Shown here: positions 48,031 to 60,647 of the stretch, piece after piece
Position numbering within the stretch: position 1 is the stretch's first letter
Layout of the letters: every line of letters starts with the position of its first letter
Assembly: GCA_965153355.1 (NCBI GenBank)
Contig: OZ231127.1
Location: 25,234,001 to 25,298,000 of the forward strand
Length of the DNA: 64,000 nucleotides
Direction of reading: 5' to 3'
Source of the DNA: Flaccisagitta enflata
Taxonomy: Eukaryota > Chaetognatha > Sagittoidea > Aphragmophora
Notes under the pieces: generated by a model
What the model was told of the DNA's origin: nothing
The model's input: only the letters and a program-made list of their open reading frames with translations
Databases searched by the model: none
Translations under genes and position numbers: made by a program

Positions 48031-48640
48031 AACAGGGCCAACATCTATATGAATAAATAACTTAATAGATAACTTAAGGTAACTTGAATTAACTTTTAAA
48101 TGACTCAAGATGACCTAAAATGAGTGTAGAAGACTTAAGAAGACTTAAAATGATTTAAATGACTAAATTGACATAATTGACTTAAATGACTCGATATAAC
48201 TTAATTTGACTAAAAATGACTTAGAATGGCTTGAAATGACTTATGATGGCATTTGGGCAGGAGCTGTGAGCCCGAAAGCTTAAAAACGCCAATAAAGTAA
48301 CTAATTTTAGACCTGAGAGGGCTGATTTTGGGCCTGAGAGGGCTGAGTTTTGGGCATGAGAGGACTGATTTTGGGCCTGAGAGGGCTGATTTTGGGCCTG
48401 AGAGGGCTGATTTGGGGCCTGAGAGTGGACAGTCGGGGACGGACGGACGTACAGACGGATGGACAGACGTACGGACGGATGTCTGGAAATTCACCCCTGT
48501 GTCCTACAGGACAATGGCTCTTTGGGGCCGCTGCCCAAAAAGGGGACCAACCGACCGACCAACCGACCGACTGACCAACTGACCAACCGACTGCAGACCG
48601 ACAAATCGGGGTGTAGAGTCGCGTAGCACGTGACTAAAAA
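48031..48640 (+). mobile_element. Family A element containing a family B half
   Basis: ACAGGGCCAACATCTATATG, TGACTTAAAT repeats, then a family B core (GGGCTGATTTTGGGCCTGAG) with GGGCCGCTGCCCAAAAAGGG, then (GACC)n and GAGTCGCGTAGCACGTGACTA. The A/B junction matches that of the 8197-9133 copy, so it is inherited rather than a separate insertion. Confidence 0.7.
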
Positions 48641-49616
48641 TCCTAATGAGGTAATCAATAGTTAAAGAACCACTTAAGCTTTTACTTGATTTATTGTATA
48701 CCAGTAATGGCGGCTGGCGCCATGTGGAAAAAAGCATAAGTCACTTTTCACCAAGCTTTTGTCTACAGTCACTGCATTTTTTTTACTAATTAGATCAAAT
48801 CAAGAGCAATTGTATATATTGATTGCACCGAAAAGAAGATTGCACAGAGAAGAATAGAACTGAGCCAAATAAGCTAAAACACTCAAAATCACTCAACCAG
48901 ACAACCAGCTATGCTCACTGACATGCTTTCTTGTATTTGCATGCTCCAAATAAACCATTATTCATTCATCCTATTTAAAAAAAAGAAAAAAAAAGACTGA
49001 GCTTAATGAGGTAAACAAGCTAGAATATTCAAAACTGGTATATCGATTTTAAAGGATGGGCACAGATGGATGCACTCATTTTGGTGCGGGATCTTGATAG
49101 AGCGGTCCCGCCTATTGCAGTCGATCAAGATCTTGATGTAACATATGATAGACTATATTGTGGAAAGACAACACTACAGGATAGTGATCTCAATATCAAC
49201 CAATATCCTGTAGCCTTTTTAAACCACAATCTCGTTCCTGTATTCAGAGCAGAGCCAGCGAAGAAGAGAGAGAGAGAGAGAGAGAGAGTCAGACTGACAG
49301 ACAATCAGTCTCAATTACAAATAATAACGGCAAAAAAAAAAAAACAAACCAAACAACATATTTGTCCGCGTTTTACACCCAAGCAATGGGGAAACCCTTG
49401 CATTGCTTCGGTGATTTTTTTTTTCAGAGTATTTTTTCTACTGAATCTATTCTATTTCTAGATCGGCACCGAACTAGACTCAACATGATATTCAAAGATA
49501 AAAGGCATCATTGTCATCAATGAAAGGAATAAATGAGTGAATCGATGAATCGAGTTTGTATGATTAACGATTTTGTCATCGTCTTCGTCGGTGCAGTGGT
49601 TACAGTATTACGATAA

Positions 49617-49620
<4 letters not shown>

Positions 49621-49708
<88 letters not shown>

Positions 49709-49757
49709 ACAACAGCAACAAAAACAACAACAACAACAACAACAACAAAAACAACAA

Positions 49758-49789
<32 letters not shown>

Positions 49790-49812
49790 GCAACAACAAC
49801 AACAACAACAAT
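49621..49812. repeat. (CAA)n
   Basis: Long CAA run with a few CAG and AAAAC units. Confidence 0.95.
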
Positions 49813-51124
49813 AGAACAATATCAGTAACAGACTCACACATGGTCTTGAAAAAATCACATTTTTAGAATCAGACATATCTGGTTGACTATGAGAGAATCG
49901 TGAACACTGATGTCTGGGGAATTGGATTCGGGTATTGCCAAAGCTTAATGGCCCCCCTATCTCCCCCCCCCCACCAGAGCGCATAGGGGGGGGGGTAGTG
50001 GGGAAAATTTTTTTTGTTAAAAAAAGTTGGTCTCAATCGATTCAGAATTATCTAAAACATCCGCAAATCTTGTGTTCAAATAATTGAAATTTTTATCACT
50101 TTTTTTCCACAAGTCCGTGCATAAGTGGGGTAGCGACTAGTTGTTGTCCCCTCCCCCTAGGCTGGTCTCGCCTAACTAAAAGCTCCATGATTTACTCGGA
50201 TATACTAGGTTTTGCTTTAGCGATTTTTCATACAAAATTTCATGGGAATTGTTTGAAAAATTCACGATAAATCTCTATTGATGTGGGTCGATATTCCAGA
50301 TCGACGATTTTCGCGTAAATTGTAGAATATCTGTAGTTGTCCAAAATTCAAATACAGTATGACTTTTTTTCAAATGAAACAAAAGATGACGACATAAATC
50401 CTAAACGAATTGACAAAATAAAATTCTGAAAAAAACACCTGAAAGAGTAGGTTTTGGCATTTATTCATGCCGAATTTCAGCATTTGGTCTCAAGTAGTTT
50501 GGCCTCAATCGCTTTTTGAAGTCAAACTATGAATCATCCAAAATAACTTTTTTTAACAATGGCAAAAAAAAAGCAAACTACTTGTTTGTCAGTGTTCAAG
50601 ATCCAAGCACTGAAAAAAATCCAGCAAAATTCATGACCATTTTGAAGCTCTGCAAAAGCTCTTTCAAATGAGACCTTGTTGGTTGTCCGAGCTCTATCTG
50701 TTTAGAAATGGCATAAGGATGAAGACAAGTAGTCAAGAATTTGGAAAATCACTGCATGATTTTCATGGGTTATCTTTATTCTAACATAAAAATCAAACGT
50801 AATGAGTTAGAAATTTGTTCTTGGTGCCATTTCATAGCAAATTTGAAGCTCTTTAATTTGCTCATGGATAACGAGTAGCTAAGACAATCCTGAGCTGCAT
50901 CATTGACAAAAACGGAAATACTATTGCTCATTAGGAAGAAATTTTTTTCAATGAGCGAACTTTTTTCGATGAGCGACTTTTTTCTTCAAACCTTTACCAT
51001 TTCTAAACAAATAAAGCTACGATTACCAGCAACGTCGCAAAAAAAAAGATTTTTTGCAGAGCGTTCAAATGGTCATGGATTTTCTATGGTTCAGGTCCAT
51101 AATTAGGCCAAAATTAGCAAAACA

Positions 51125-51420
51125 AAGGAAGAGATGAATGGAAGGAAGGTGGAAATGCCAGGAAGGAAGGAAAGGAAGGAAGGAAGGAAGGAAAGAAGGA
51201 AGAAACGAAGGCAGAAATCAAAATCGGAAAGGAAGGAGGCAGAAGGAAAGGAAAGGGACAAAAGAAGGAAGGGAAGGAATGGGAGGAAATGAGGAAAGGC
51301 GGGAAGGAAGTAAGAAAAGAAGGAAGAGAGAAAGAAGGGAAGAAAGGAAGGAATGGAGAAGAAAGGAAAGGAGGATTTAAATGAAGGAAGGAAGTAAGAA
51401 GGTAAGGAAGGAAGATATAA
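51125..51420. repeat. (GGAA)n-rich tract
   Basis: Purine-rich GAAGGAAGG repeats, no coding signal. Confidence 0.85.
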
Positions 51421-51539
51421 ATTTCTTTTATAGAATAAAGCCAACTTGGTAATAGGTAATTTTACAGCTGTATGTGTAATTGAAAACGGAGCACGAGACT
51501 GTTAAGCTTGTTATTCCTTGACTCATTCTTTCTTAATTT

Positions 51540-51597
51540 TTTTTTTTCATATATTTTTTTTCTTTCTTTTTCTTCTTCTTCTTGTTCTTCTTTTTTG

Positions 51598-51628
<31 letters not shown>

Positions 51629-51970
51629 TTTCTTTTTCTTTTTCTTTTTCTTCATCTTTTTCTTTTTCTTCTTCTTCTTCTTCTTCTTCTTTTTCTCCTT
51701 CTCCTTCTCCTTCTCCTTCTTCTTCTTCTTCCAAGACCTTCCCAGAGGCCGTCATGTTCTTCCGAGTGACGGGGTTACTGGTTACTCCACAAAATGCACG
51801 CCTGTCATCATCATTGTCATCGTCAACGACACATTCAACAGCCTCATCATCATTTTCATCATTAGCCTCGTCATCATCATAGTGGTTGTCATTGTCGTTC
51901 CTGTCATCATCAACTTTGTCATTATCGTTGTCATCATCATCATTTTCATCATCTTCCTCATCACCGTAAT
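51540..51970. repeat. (TTC)n/(TTTTTC)n and (TCA)n tracts
   Basis: Pyrimidine-rich to 51735, then TCATCATCA-rich to 51970. A short non-repetitive piece (51737-51795) could read TFPEAVMFFRVTGLL after a TTCCAAG acceptor-like end, but support is weak. Confidence 0.85.
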
Positions 51971-51988
51971 CATCCATATATCGAGCAG

Positions 51989-52025
<37 letters not shown>

Positions 52026-52257
52026 CATCTTAAGTCAACAAAAGGGATGGTGCAGCTTATAGGCTAAAGGATCGCGCTGTTGTTTAGTGAACAAGATACT
52101 GTATATCTAGCTTACCATTTATTGTGAAATGGACCAAGATCCCGCACCAAAATCAGTAGAGTTATCCGCCTAGGAGTTTAAACGACGACATATCTCATTC
52201 AAAAACACCCTCACAGATGAGCAGCTCTGCTCACTGACATGCTTAAACATGTATCAT

Positions 52258-52446
52258 ATATTTAGTCGCCTGCTACGCGACTCTACATTCCGCTTTGTTG
52301 GTCTGTTGGTCGGTCGGTCCGTCCGTTGGTCCATCGGTCCGTCGGTCCGTCACACTTTACTTTTTTGGCGTTAATGGGGTTTTTGGTTTTACTGCTCCTG
52401 CCCAAATACTCCACTGACCTCAAATTATGGCCCCTGCCCACCCGCA
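52258..52446 (-). mobile_element. Family A element truncated by the RT fragment
   Basis: TTTAGTCGCCTGCTACGCGA CTCTACA ... ATGGCCCCTGCCCACCCGCA, where the retrotransposon fragment begins. Its ACAAGGCC end is missing. Confidence 0.7.
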
Positions 52447-53290
52447 GACGATTCAGCATTGCTTTTTTCCCATAAAGATGCTTTTGTAATTGGAAATCGA
52501 CTCAGTGAAGAACTGTCGAGCTGTAAGCGTTGGCTTGTTGACAACAAGCTGTCCCTTCATGTTGGCAAGACTGAGTGTTTGCTATTTGGGACGAAAAAAA
52601 GACTACGTGGGATTGTGGGATTTGGGGTTTTCAAGTCGCATGTGACGGGACACTTGTTGCGCAGGTTTTCAAAGTAAAGTATCTAGGTGTTCACCTTAAT
52701 GCAAACCTGAACGGAACGGAACATGTTGGAAATGTTTTGCAGACTTGTAACGGCAGACTGGCTTTCCTTTACCGGAATTCCGCCTTCTTAGATTTTCACA
52801 GCAGGCGGATTCTCTGCTCGTCCTTAATACAACCGTACATTGATTATTCTTGTAGTTCCTGGTATGGTGGCATCACTGTTTCACTTAAGAAAAGACTTGA
52901 CCTTCTGCAGCGCAAAATGGTTCGCTTTATCTATGGTATGGATTTCAGAGCTCATGTTGGAAACAGTGAGCTGGCAAGTTTATCATGGCTTTCAATTCCT
53001 GATCGCGTCACGTTTTTTTTCGAGTGGTTCACATTTTCAAAATAAGAAACAAGATCGCCCCCGGATACCTGTCTAATGATTTTACTCCCATTTCTCATGT
53101 CCACGGTCACAATACTAGGGGTAGCAGTCTGAATTTTCAAATGTCTAAAGACTTGGCTCTTACCCAGAATGGCTTTGCGTATCCTGCCACAAAGGAGTGG
53201 AATGGTTTACCTCACAATCTTAAACTGGTCACAGATTTGAAAATTTTTAAACGGAGATTAAAGTCTCATCTCTTTTCCCGATATGACTGA
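52444..53290 (+). pseudogene. 5'-truncated, frameshifted non-LTR reverse transcriptase fragment
   Basis: It begins inside the catalytic ADD box (GCAGACGAT) and continues through the RT thumb region (KTECLLFG, KYLGVHLNANL, LIQPYIDYSCSSWYGG, LQRKMVRFIYG) to a C-terminal stretch ending KSHLFSRYD and a stop. Coding shifts frame twice: near 52590-52600 at an A7 run and near 53015 at a T8 run. The upstream endonuclease and most of the RT are absent. It starts abruptly inside a family A element. About 100 bases of AT-rich 3' UTR follow. It is a dead copy, unless the two homopolymer shifts are assembly errors. Confidence 0.8.
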
Positions 53291-53600
53291 CTGCACGGCT
53301 AACAGACTCGGATTTTTGTTTTATTTATTTGTTACTTTCTTTTATTTTAGCTGTTATGGTATATTACGCCTAGGCGGTATATTGCTTTTAGTACAATTAT
53401 TATGAAGGTTTTTTGAAAAGGGGACTCTGTTGGAAAAAAGTCGTCAGACTTTCACAGACTATCCTCCGACGCAACAGTTTACAATGCCTATTATTGTAAT
53501 TTTCCTTTGTCGTCGAAAAAAAATTCATCATCATCGAAATTCGAGATAAAGGCTCTCTACAATTGCAACCCGTGGGAGTCAACAGCTGACAATTGTATGA

Positions 53601-53800
53601 TTTTAGTTGCATGCTGGTGCTACACGATACGCTTTACCGCTTCGTCGCTCTGTCCGTCGGTCTTCCGGGCGGTCGGTCGTTCGGTTGGTCACACAACTTT
53701 TTTATATTTACAAGGATTTTTTTCATCAATATCACTGCCGAAATGATTCGTATGCAAAATCCACCACATGTGACTCGGCCTCGCCGTGTATCCGGACTTA
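53601..53800 (-). mobile_element. Family A element, degenerate
   Basis: TTTTAGTTGCATGCTGGTGC, (GGTC)n ... GGCCTCGCCGTGTATCCGG. The hairpin is imperfect. Confidence 0.6.
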
Positions 53801-53959
53801 ATTCATATTTCCAAAGCAGAAAGCTGTTTTTTTTTGGGGGGGGGGGCTATTATCGAAAAATGATGCTTTTTTCTCAACGGAGGAGGGACTTCACCTGATT
53901 TTTCCAAGAGTCGACCTATCTCATGCTCAGCTTCTACAACTAAGTCAAATCAACTTTGA

Positions 53960-54220
53960 GCCTTTAGGCTGGAATGAGAGCAGAAATCTTAAATTTGAGC
54001 CTTGAGACTGAGATCTGAGCCGCGAGACTGAGATTTCATTGTTAGCCTTGAGGCTGAAACTTGAGCTATAAGGCAGATATTTGGGCCTAACCTCCCAAAG
54101 GTAAGACAGAATGGTGTGAGTTTACAAATGGCACAGGAGGCGGAATAACTACCCCTGTGTGTCAAGCTAGGTCGTGTGTAAAGCTAGGTCGTCGGCCTGT
54201 GGAAGCTGATGCGCTTTTCT
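53960..54220. mobile_element. Degenerate family B remnant
   Basis: The core-like repeat TTGAGCCTTGAGACTGAGAT is followed by CCCCTGTGTGTCAAGCTAGG and GTCGGCCTGTGGAAGC. Arms are strongly decayed. Confidence 0.35.
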
Positions 54221-54229
54221 GGCTTTACG

Positions 54230-56248
54230 CACTAAAACGAAAAGAAAAAAAAAAGTCTCTTTCTACCTCATTATCTTATTTCCATTTTTTTTGACCATCA
54301 AATGCCCCAATTCTCGGCCTCATCCACATTTTCCCCACGCCATGCCGCGATGCCATCAACTAACAAGTGGGGGGTAAATTGATAAACATCAACCTGAAAA
54401 CATCCTTGTCTCCATGATTGGGTATGCTTTTTTTCTCAGAGGAAATATGTGAACTTCGAATACTGAACGAGAATAAGTTACGTTATTTAGTATAAACACG
54501 CTACACAACGCTGAAATGGTTCGTTCAATACGAATTTACGTAATCATGCACTAAGAGTCTAAGACAAAAGACCCTTCTTAAATAAGTACATAGTAATCCC
54601 ATCCCCGATCATATCCCCGATCATGGATAAGGACAGGTTCTTTGAATTCTTTTGCATGAATGTCTCATTGCTCAAAGTTTCTACGAATATAAATGAGAAT
54701 AAGAATGAACTGTTTCGTTCAATTCATGTAGGCTGCGATGATAACAGACAAGCCTGACAGAATTGCATTTGTTGCATGAAAAATGGAACTAAAAAAAATG
54801 AGAAACTTGAAAATTCATTTTCCTCATTTAAGTCGCGGACACGCCACTCTGTAAGCAACTTTTCGGTCCGTCGGTCCGTCGATAGGTCCATCACAAAACC
54901 GTTTTCCGAGGGTTTCCGCTCCTGCCCACCCGTCCGCGACTAATGCTGCCGTGTATACGACCTTGTTCAATGATATGCAACCCAATTTCCATTTTCAGTT
55001 CTTTCTTTGGTCGATATTAATCTCCTCTTACTTCATTTCTCGTTGACTTTGGCGTGGTCAATCCAAATATCTCCAGCATGTGACATTTTAGCATGGAATT
55101 ATATACACGCGTGCCTTTTCTTTCGAGCCGTGTACTAGTGACTGTATAACAGGCTGCGCGCTTCCGTTGGTCCGTCGGTAAGTAGGGGATGAACATGTAA
55201 AGTCTGAAAAAGCGCATTTGCGCCATTACATTGCCCATCCGTCGGCCATTTTTCCAATGGTCACTCGCCGTAAATCACAGGGCGTGAATCACTACTTACC
55301 TTGGTCAATCTTCTTTCATCCATTGCATTGGTCTCTCTGTCAGATCACTTTAAGTCTTTCTGTTAGATGAATGTGAGTTCCTGTTGGATACCATATCATT
55401 TGTTGTTCAAATCGACGCATTTGGGAATTTGGGAATTTGAAATGACATCAAATTCAGTACCCGCGCTAAAAGGATCATTTCACATGATTCATATCAAAGA
55501 ATTAAACACATATCATATCATGTCATACCACATGATATTTCATATCAAATCATATCCTTTCATATCATTTCATATCATATCATGTCATCTCCTATAGATA
55601 CCATTGCCTCCTGAAGATGAAGGTCAAATTTCAGCGAAAACCATCGGATATAAATCCAATTTTGTAAGGTTTTTGGTTGAGTTGTGGATTTGGGTGTGGT
55701 GGTTGAGGTTTGATTGTGGTTGAGGTGTGTCGAGTGTATTCGGCTGTGGATTAGGTGTGGTAGATATATTCGGGCGTGGATTAGATTTGGTGGATCGATT
55801 TAGGTGTGGAGGATAAGTAGCAAAAGTTGTGGTTCACGCGTGGACTAAGTTTAAGGACTTTGGTTTAGGTGTGGACTAGGTGTGTTGCCTGTGGTTAAGG
55901 TGTGGAGGCCGGCTCGGTATGGAGTGGCGGCAGAATTTCGCAATCAATCTGATGTCTCGCCTACCAAACTTTTTTCCATCGACTTTCCGATTCGAGCGCT
56001 TTGATGACTTCCTCACTATCCTTTTTATTTATTTTTATTTTTTGCTCTATATCTCTTTTACTTGCTTTCTCTCTCTTCAGGTCCATCGTTCTGTTTCTAT
56101 TTCCCTTGCGCTCAATCTTTTTGATTTTCTAGAATAATGCCTGTGCCTCGGGATAGATCTATCAGTCTAAGAGTGTTTCTTTATTGCTTTCTCTCTTATT
56201 CCATACCTGTGCTATTGTGCATCTGAGTGTGCGTCATTTTCATTTATT
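54230..56248. other. Mostly unique DNA with G/T-rich repeats
   Basis: Apart from the family A copy at 54828, 55480-55590 holds CATATCAT repeats and 55670-55910 holds GGTGTGGATTAGGTGTGG-like repeats. No gene. Confidence 0.5.
54828..54967 (-). mobile_element. Family A element, short form, 140 bp
   Basis: TTAAGTCGCGGACACGCCAC ... CACCCGTCCGCGACTAATGC, GTGTATACGACCTTGTT. GTCGCGGAC at the left matches GTCCGCGAC at the right. Confidence 0.8.
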
Positions 56249-56439
56249 TTGCCGCTCACTCACATGTGTGTGATCCGGTGTTTGCATGGCTTTGGTTTTT
56301 CTGTCTTGCATCATGCAATATGTTGCTCAAATCATAGTGCTTTGACTTATCCGGATGCTCATTGTTCAATCCTTAGACTACACAGGTGCTCTTTTGTATT
56401 GGTTTTCTTCCTACATTCATGTCCCTCTCGAACTCCCTC

Positions 56440-56618
<179 letters not shown>

Positions 56619-56632
56619 TTCTCTTCCCGCAG

Positions 56633-56945
56633 GACGTGAAATGTTGGAAAAAGGACTCGGACAAAGAAGTAAAGGCGTTAAACTTGAGAATTTTGCAAGC
56701 GGTCACCATTCTCGAACAAATGCAACGCTCGGGAAGGCTTCAGTTAGGCGCCGATCCGTCAGAGGCAGCACCTCCCAAACAAGAATTCCACTGCGATTGT
56801 TGCCAACAAAAAAGCAAACCGGGAATTTTGGTGCAAGACGGAAAAGTGATCAACGTGATGCCTGCCAACACCGGCGCAGGCGCCATCCCCAAACACTCTG
56901 AAGGGGGCGCGTCAGGCTTCCTGGAAAGGAGAGAAGCGGATTCTA
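56633..56945 (+). CDS. Coiled-coil/Cys-containing protein exon (partial)
   Basis: The acceptor is CTTCTCTTCCCGCAG at 56632, with a 100-base (CT)n block serving as the pyrimidine tract. The exon opens in phase 0 with DVKCWKKDSDKEVKALNLRI, then a helix (ILQAVTILEQMQRSGRLQLG), a Cys cluster (FHCDCCQQKSK) and a Gly/Ala-rich loop. The donor TTCTA|GTATGA at 56945 leaves phase 1, which fits the next exon. The (GA)n tract after 56957 is therefore intronic, although it stays open in frame. No family recognised; CDCC resembles a small metal-binding knuckle but is not diagnostic. Confidence 0.62.
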
Positions 56946-56957
56946 GTATGACAGATG

Positions 56958-57151
<194 letters not shown>

Positions 57152-57210
57152 GAGAGAGCAATAACAACAAAAAGAATAGAAACCCCTAAAACAATAACAA
57201 CAACACAAAT

Positions 57211-57211
<1 letters not shown>

Positions 57212-57299
<88 letters not shown>

Positions 57300-57320
57300 A
57301 ACATCAACAACAACAACAAT
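57212..57320. repeat. (CAA)n
   Basis: Second microsatellite of the same intron, ending about 60 bases before the next acceptor. Confidence 0.95.
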
Positions 57321-57382
57321 TACGCGGCGTCTGCACCTTTTTCTATGGCGCCGTATTATATGTAACATATTTACCGATTCAG

Positions 57383-57509
57383 GTCTTCGAAATCACAACC
57401 GACAACTTTTAAGTCAGTTGGAGACGGAAAGGAAAAGAAGGAGAGAAGCTGAGACTGACGTGGATGAACTTAAAGCTGCTTTGAAAGAACAAAAGAAAAC
57501 CATTGAAAG
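57383..57509 (+). CDS. Coiled-coil protein exon (partial), next after 56945
   Basis: The acceptor is TTTACCGATTCAG at 57382. Two bases complete a Ser codon begun in the previous exon. The exon then reads LRNHNRQLLSQLETERKRRR followed by EAETDVDELKAALKEQKKTIER, a textbook coiled coil. The donor is GAAAG|GTTGGT at 57509, phase 2. Phase agreement with 56633-56945 supports one transcript, with an intron made mostly of (GA)n and (CAA)n. The following exon is not found before the window ends. Confidence 0.62.
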
Positions 57510-57839
57510 GTTGGTGTGGGTAGCGCTTGGGGAGCGAGGGGAACAGGGGCTCGGGTGGGAACTCCAGATTGTAGAAATTCACTAGTTGGGGCCCCAAAAA
57601 TCGCTTGAATTATCTAGATTATTTCTTTCTATAGCTATATTTGTACATTTGTTTTAAGGTCCGAAAAAATCAACAAATAAATCATTACAGGTGGAAGAGA
57701 AGATATGATTTTAGAGAATGTCATTTGTAGACCATCATTATCTTTTTCATTTCTTAGATATCTAAACTGGAAACTGGAACTGAAGGGGCTTGGGGCATAG
57801 GGGTTAGGTATTCGGGATTTAAGGCGTTTACTTAAAGGA

Positions 57840-58053
57840 CAGTGACAAAAATGCCATGATTTGGACCTCAAGGCTGAGATTTGGGCCTCAAGGTTGGGAT
57901 CTGGCCCTCCAGGCTAAGATTTGTGCCTTAAGGCTAGGATTTAGGCCTCGAGGTGGGGATCTGGCTCTTTAGACTGGGATTTGTTCCTCGAGACTGGAAT
58001 TTGGGCATTTGAAAGCATAGTTCATTGACCCCTTCGAGTCTCCTGCCCAAAAA
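57840..58053 (+). mobile_element. Family B element, right half
   Basis: The core repeat (CTCAAGGCTGAGATTTGGGC) leads into GAAAGCATAGTTCATTGACC and CCTGCCCAAAAAG. The left arm is absent, and a family A element follows directly. Confidence 0.6.
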
Positions 58054-58057
58054 GGGA

Positions 58058-58216
58058 ACAAGGCTGGATACACAGCCAAAACCAGTTGCGGACTGGTGGG
58101 CAGGGGCGGAAATGCGCGTTTTCACGCCTTTCGACTCATGATCATGGACGGATGGACGGACGGACCGACGGACGGACAATCGCTCTTATAAATAGAGTTG
58201 CGTGTCCGCAACTAGA
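58058..58216 (+). mobile_element. Family A element, GTTGCGGAC subfamily
   Basis: ACAAGGCTGGATACACAGCC, CAGTTGCGGACTGG ... GAGTTGCGTGTCCGCAACTA. Confidence 0.8.
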
Positions 58217-58559
58217 AATAATAGAATTTAACTAGAAAAGCAAGTATTTTTTGGGGAAGATAGCTATGATTGGCAGAAATACCTAGATTTTTTTCAGAAA
58301 TCGCTAGAATTAGATAGAAATAGCTAGATAACTCTCGAAAAATTGCTAGATTATTAGCTGGTAGCTAGATTCCAAAAGTTTGTAGCTAGGAGGCTTGTAA
58401 ATTTGCTAGAAATAGCGACAAAATCGCTAGTTTCCCGCAAGAGAGCAGGGGGGGGGGGAGGAGAAACTGTGGAGTTCAGTAATCAGTTGTTCACGGTATA
58501 CTGGGGTTCTCATCAGTTGATTTGGCGGTCCCATCCCCAAACCGCACACAAGCATCAAA

Positions 58560-58643
58560 AGCGTTCACTTCCCTACTTTTCGACTCGTGCTCACGGACGG
58601 ATGGATCAACAGATGGACCAACGGATGTGTGTCCGCAACTAAA
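58560..58643 (+). mobile_element. Family A hairpin-end fragment
   Basis: TTTTCGACTCGTGCTCACGG then (GGAT)n and GTGTGTCCGCAACTAAAA. Confidence 0.45.
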
Positions 58644-58649
58644 ACCGTT

Positions 58650-59740
58650 TCACAATTGCTCATTCTGATTGTTCTTGACAAAGTCAGTGTTGATATCCGG
58701 AATCATAGGGCCTTTCTCAACCCCCAGTCACACTGTGCCGTATCTCTACGAAAAGTGAACACAGGGCCAACTTTGGGGGGTCAAAAATTGATTTTGAGAA
58801 ATGGGCATCAACACTGGTCTAGAAGGCGAGGAAAAACATAAACTAAGACCAAACCAACTTTTTTAGACCTATTTTAGAGCTACAGCGGCGTCACGAGCTT
58901 CTCAAAGTCAAAAATCGATGACATTTTTGTGTCAAAAACTGTCTCCTTTTTGCAATGACATGCGGGTGAAAAAACAGTCATTTCGGCTCCAAAAATTGGA
59001 TTTTTGATATGCGGATTTTTTTGCTGGTTAGGTATTGAGCACCTCTACTGACATCAGGAAAAAAAATTTGACCTGGGTTTAAAATTTTGGGGGGAAAATC
59101 AAAGAATCTTAATTTTTGATTTTTTTTATGAAAAATGAGCAAAAAGTAGTTCTGAAAGTCATATAGCCCCAGAAAGTCCCAGCATTTTTTTTCCAGAATT
59201 TGGTAGCCCTAAGAGTGTACAATTAGGGACCAGTGTCAATTTTTGAGGAACCTGGTGGAACTTCAGCCATTTTGACCATATTTGGCAAAATGTAAAAAAT
59301 GTCATTTTTCGATAAAAAACAGATCAATTTATCTCTTAACAAAATTAAGTGAGAATGTCAATTTTTAGCAGGAGACTATGTCTTTACATTATGTTTGATG
59401 TTTTGGATCCAAATTTTGCAGTCAATTTGCAGACCGGCCCAACTACCCTACCAACAAGAATTTTGAAAAAAGGGTATAAACTGGTCAAAAATTCTTAAAT
59501 TAAGCTGAAAAGTTGCATACAGGTTGATTTTGACCTTTGAAATCATTTGCTATAGTTTAGATGTGAGTGAAACGTGTGCAAAGTGCCTAGAAGTGGCCTA
59601 ATTTTTGATGAAAAATGGGCAAAATTGGTCAAAATTTGAAAATCTGAAATTTCAGGGTTCAGACCCCTTCAAAGAGATTCAATTACATCAAAAACAATTG
59701 ATTTGCACATTTGTCGAGATTTGAAGTCAATTTCTGGCCA
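58650..59740. other. Gene-free DNA rich in TTTTTGA/GGTCAAAA words
   Basis: Stops in all frames. Composition resembles the 163-bp array that follows and may be its diverged edge. Confidence 0.45.
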
Positions 59741-59744
59741 TTTT

Positions 59745-60420
59745 GAGCCATTTTTGGCCAAAAATGGCCAAAAATGGCCAAAAATGGCTCAAATCAGCAT
59801 TTTCTTCAAACTGATGGTTGTTATTTGGAATTTTTTTGCCAATATCACTCATTCCACTTAGAACTAGGAAAAACATACTCATTAGGACCTTTGAAGACTT
59901 ACACCGGGGCCAAAACAGGCCAAAAACAGGCCAAAAACGGCCTAAAATTGCAAAAAATTGCATTTTCTTCAAATTGATCGTTGTTATTTGGAATTTTTTT
60001 GACAATCTCACTCAAACCACTCAGAACTAGGAAAAATATACTCATTTGAACCATTAAACACTTATCTCCGGGCCATAACAGGCCAAAAACAGGCCAAAAA
60101 CGGCCAAAAATGGCCAAAATCAGCACTTTCTCCAAGCTGATCGTTGTTATTCGGATTATTTTTGCCAGTCTTACTCATTCTACACAGAATTAAGAAAAAT
60201 ATACTCATTTGGACCCTTCAACCTATATATCAGGGCCATAGCAGGCCAAAATCAGGCCAAAAATGGCCTAAAATGGCGAAAATTGGCATTTTCTTCACTC
60301 TGATCGTTGTTATTTGGAATCTTTTTGCCAATCTCACTCAAACCACTCAGAACTAGGAAAAATATACTCATTTGGACCATTAAACACTCATACCAGGGCC
60401 ATAACAGGCCAAAAACAGGT
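59745..60420. repeat. 163-bp tandem repeat, about four copies
   Basis: The phrase GCATTTTCTTCAAACTGAT recurs at 59797, 59960, 60123 and 60286, exactly 163 bases apart each time. A GGCCAAAAA sub-repeat lies between. Terminated by a family A element. Confidence 0.85.
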
Positions 60421-60432
60421 GGGTCGAATCAA

Positions 60433-60647
60433 ACAAGGCTGGATACACGGCTACCCCAGTTGCCTGCGGGTGGGCAGGGGCCGTATTTGATGTCACTTGA
60501 TGATTTGGCCAGGAGCAGTGAGGTCAAAGACCGCAAAAACCCAAAAAAAGTAAAGTGTGATGGACGGTTGGACAGACTGACGGATGGATGGACCAACGGA
60601 CGGACCGACAAAGCGGGGTGTAGAGTCACGTAGCACATGACTAAAAA
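60433..60647 (+). mobile_element. Family A element ending the 163-bp array
   Basis: ACAAGGCTGGATACACGGCT, CCCAGTTGCCTGCGGG ... GAGTCACGTAGCACATGACTAAAAA. It interrupts the tandem array at 59745-60420. Confidence 0.8.

Larger units (their letters stand above)
49080..52160. mobile_element. Possible ~3-kb element with 19-bp inverted ends
   Basis: ATTTTGGTGCGGGATCTTG near 49079 is repeated as its complement near 52137-52156. The interior has (CAA)n, a piece of the 36025-type element and purine/pyrimidine tracts. No transposase or target duplication is seen, so this could be coincidence of two related repeats. Confidence 0.25.

Noticed and set aside
49066-49461. 131-codon frame starting MDALILVRDLDRAV
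   Set aside because: Starts in a repeat end shared with 52.1 kb, contains a CTACAGGATA/TATCCTGTAG hairpin and runs into (GA)n; no support as a gene.
51462-52028. Acidic Asp/Glu/Lys-rich 188-codon minus-strand frame
   Set aside because: Composed of (TCA)n and (TTC)n tracts read in antisense.
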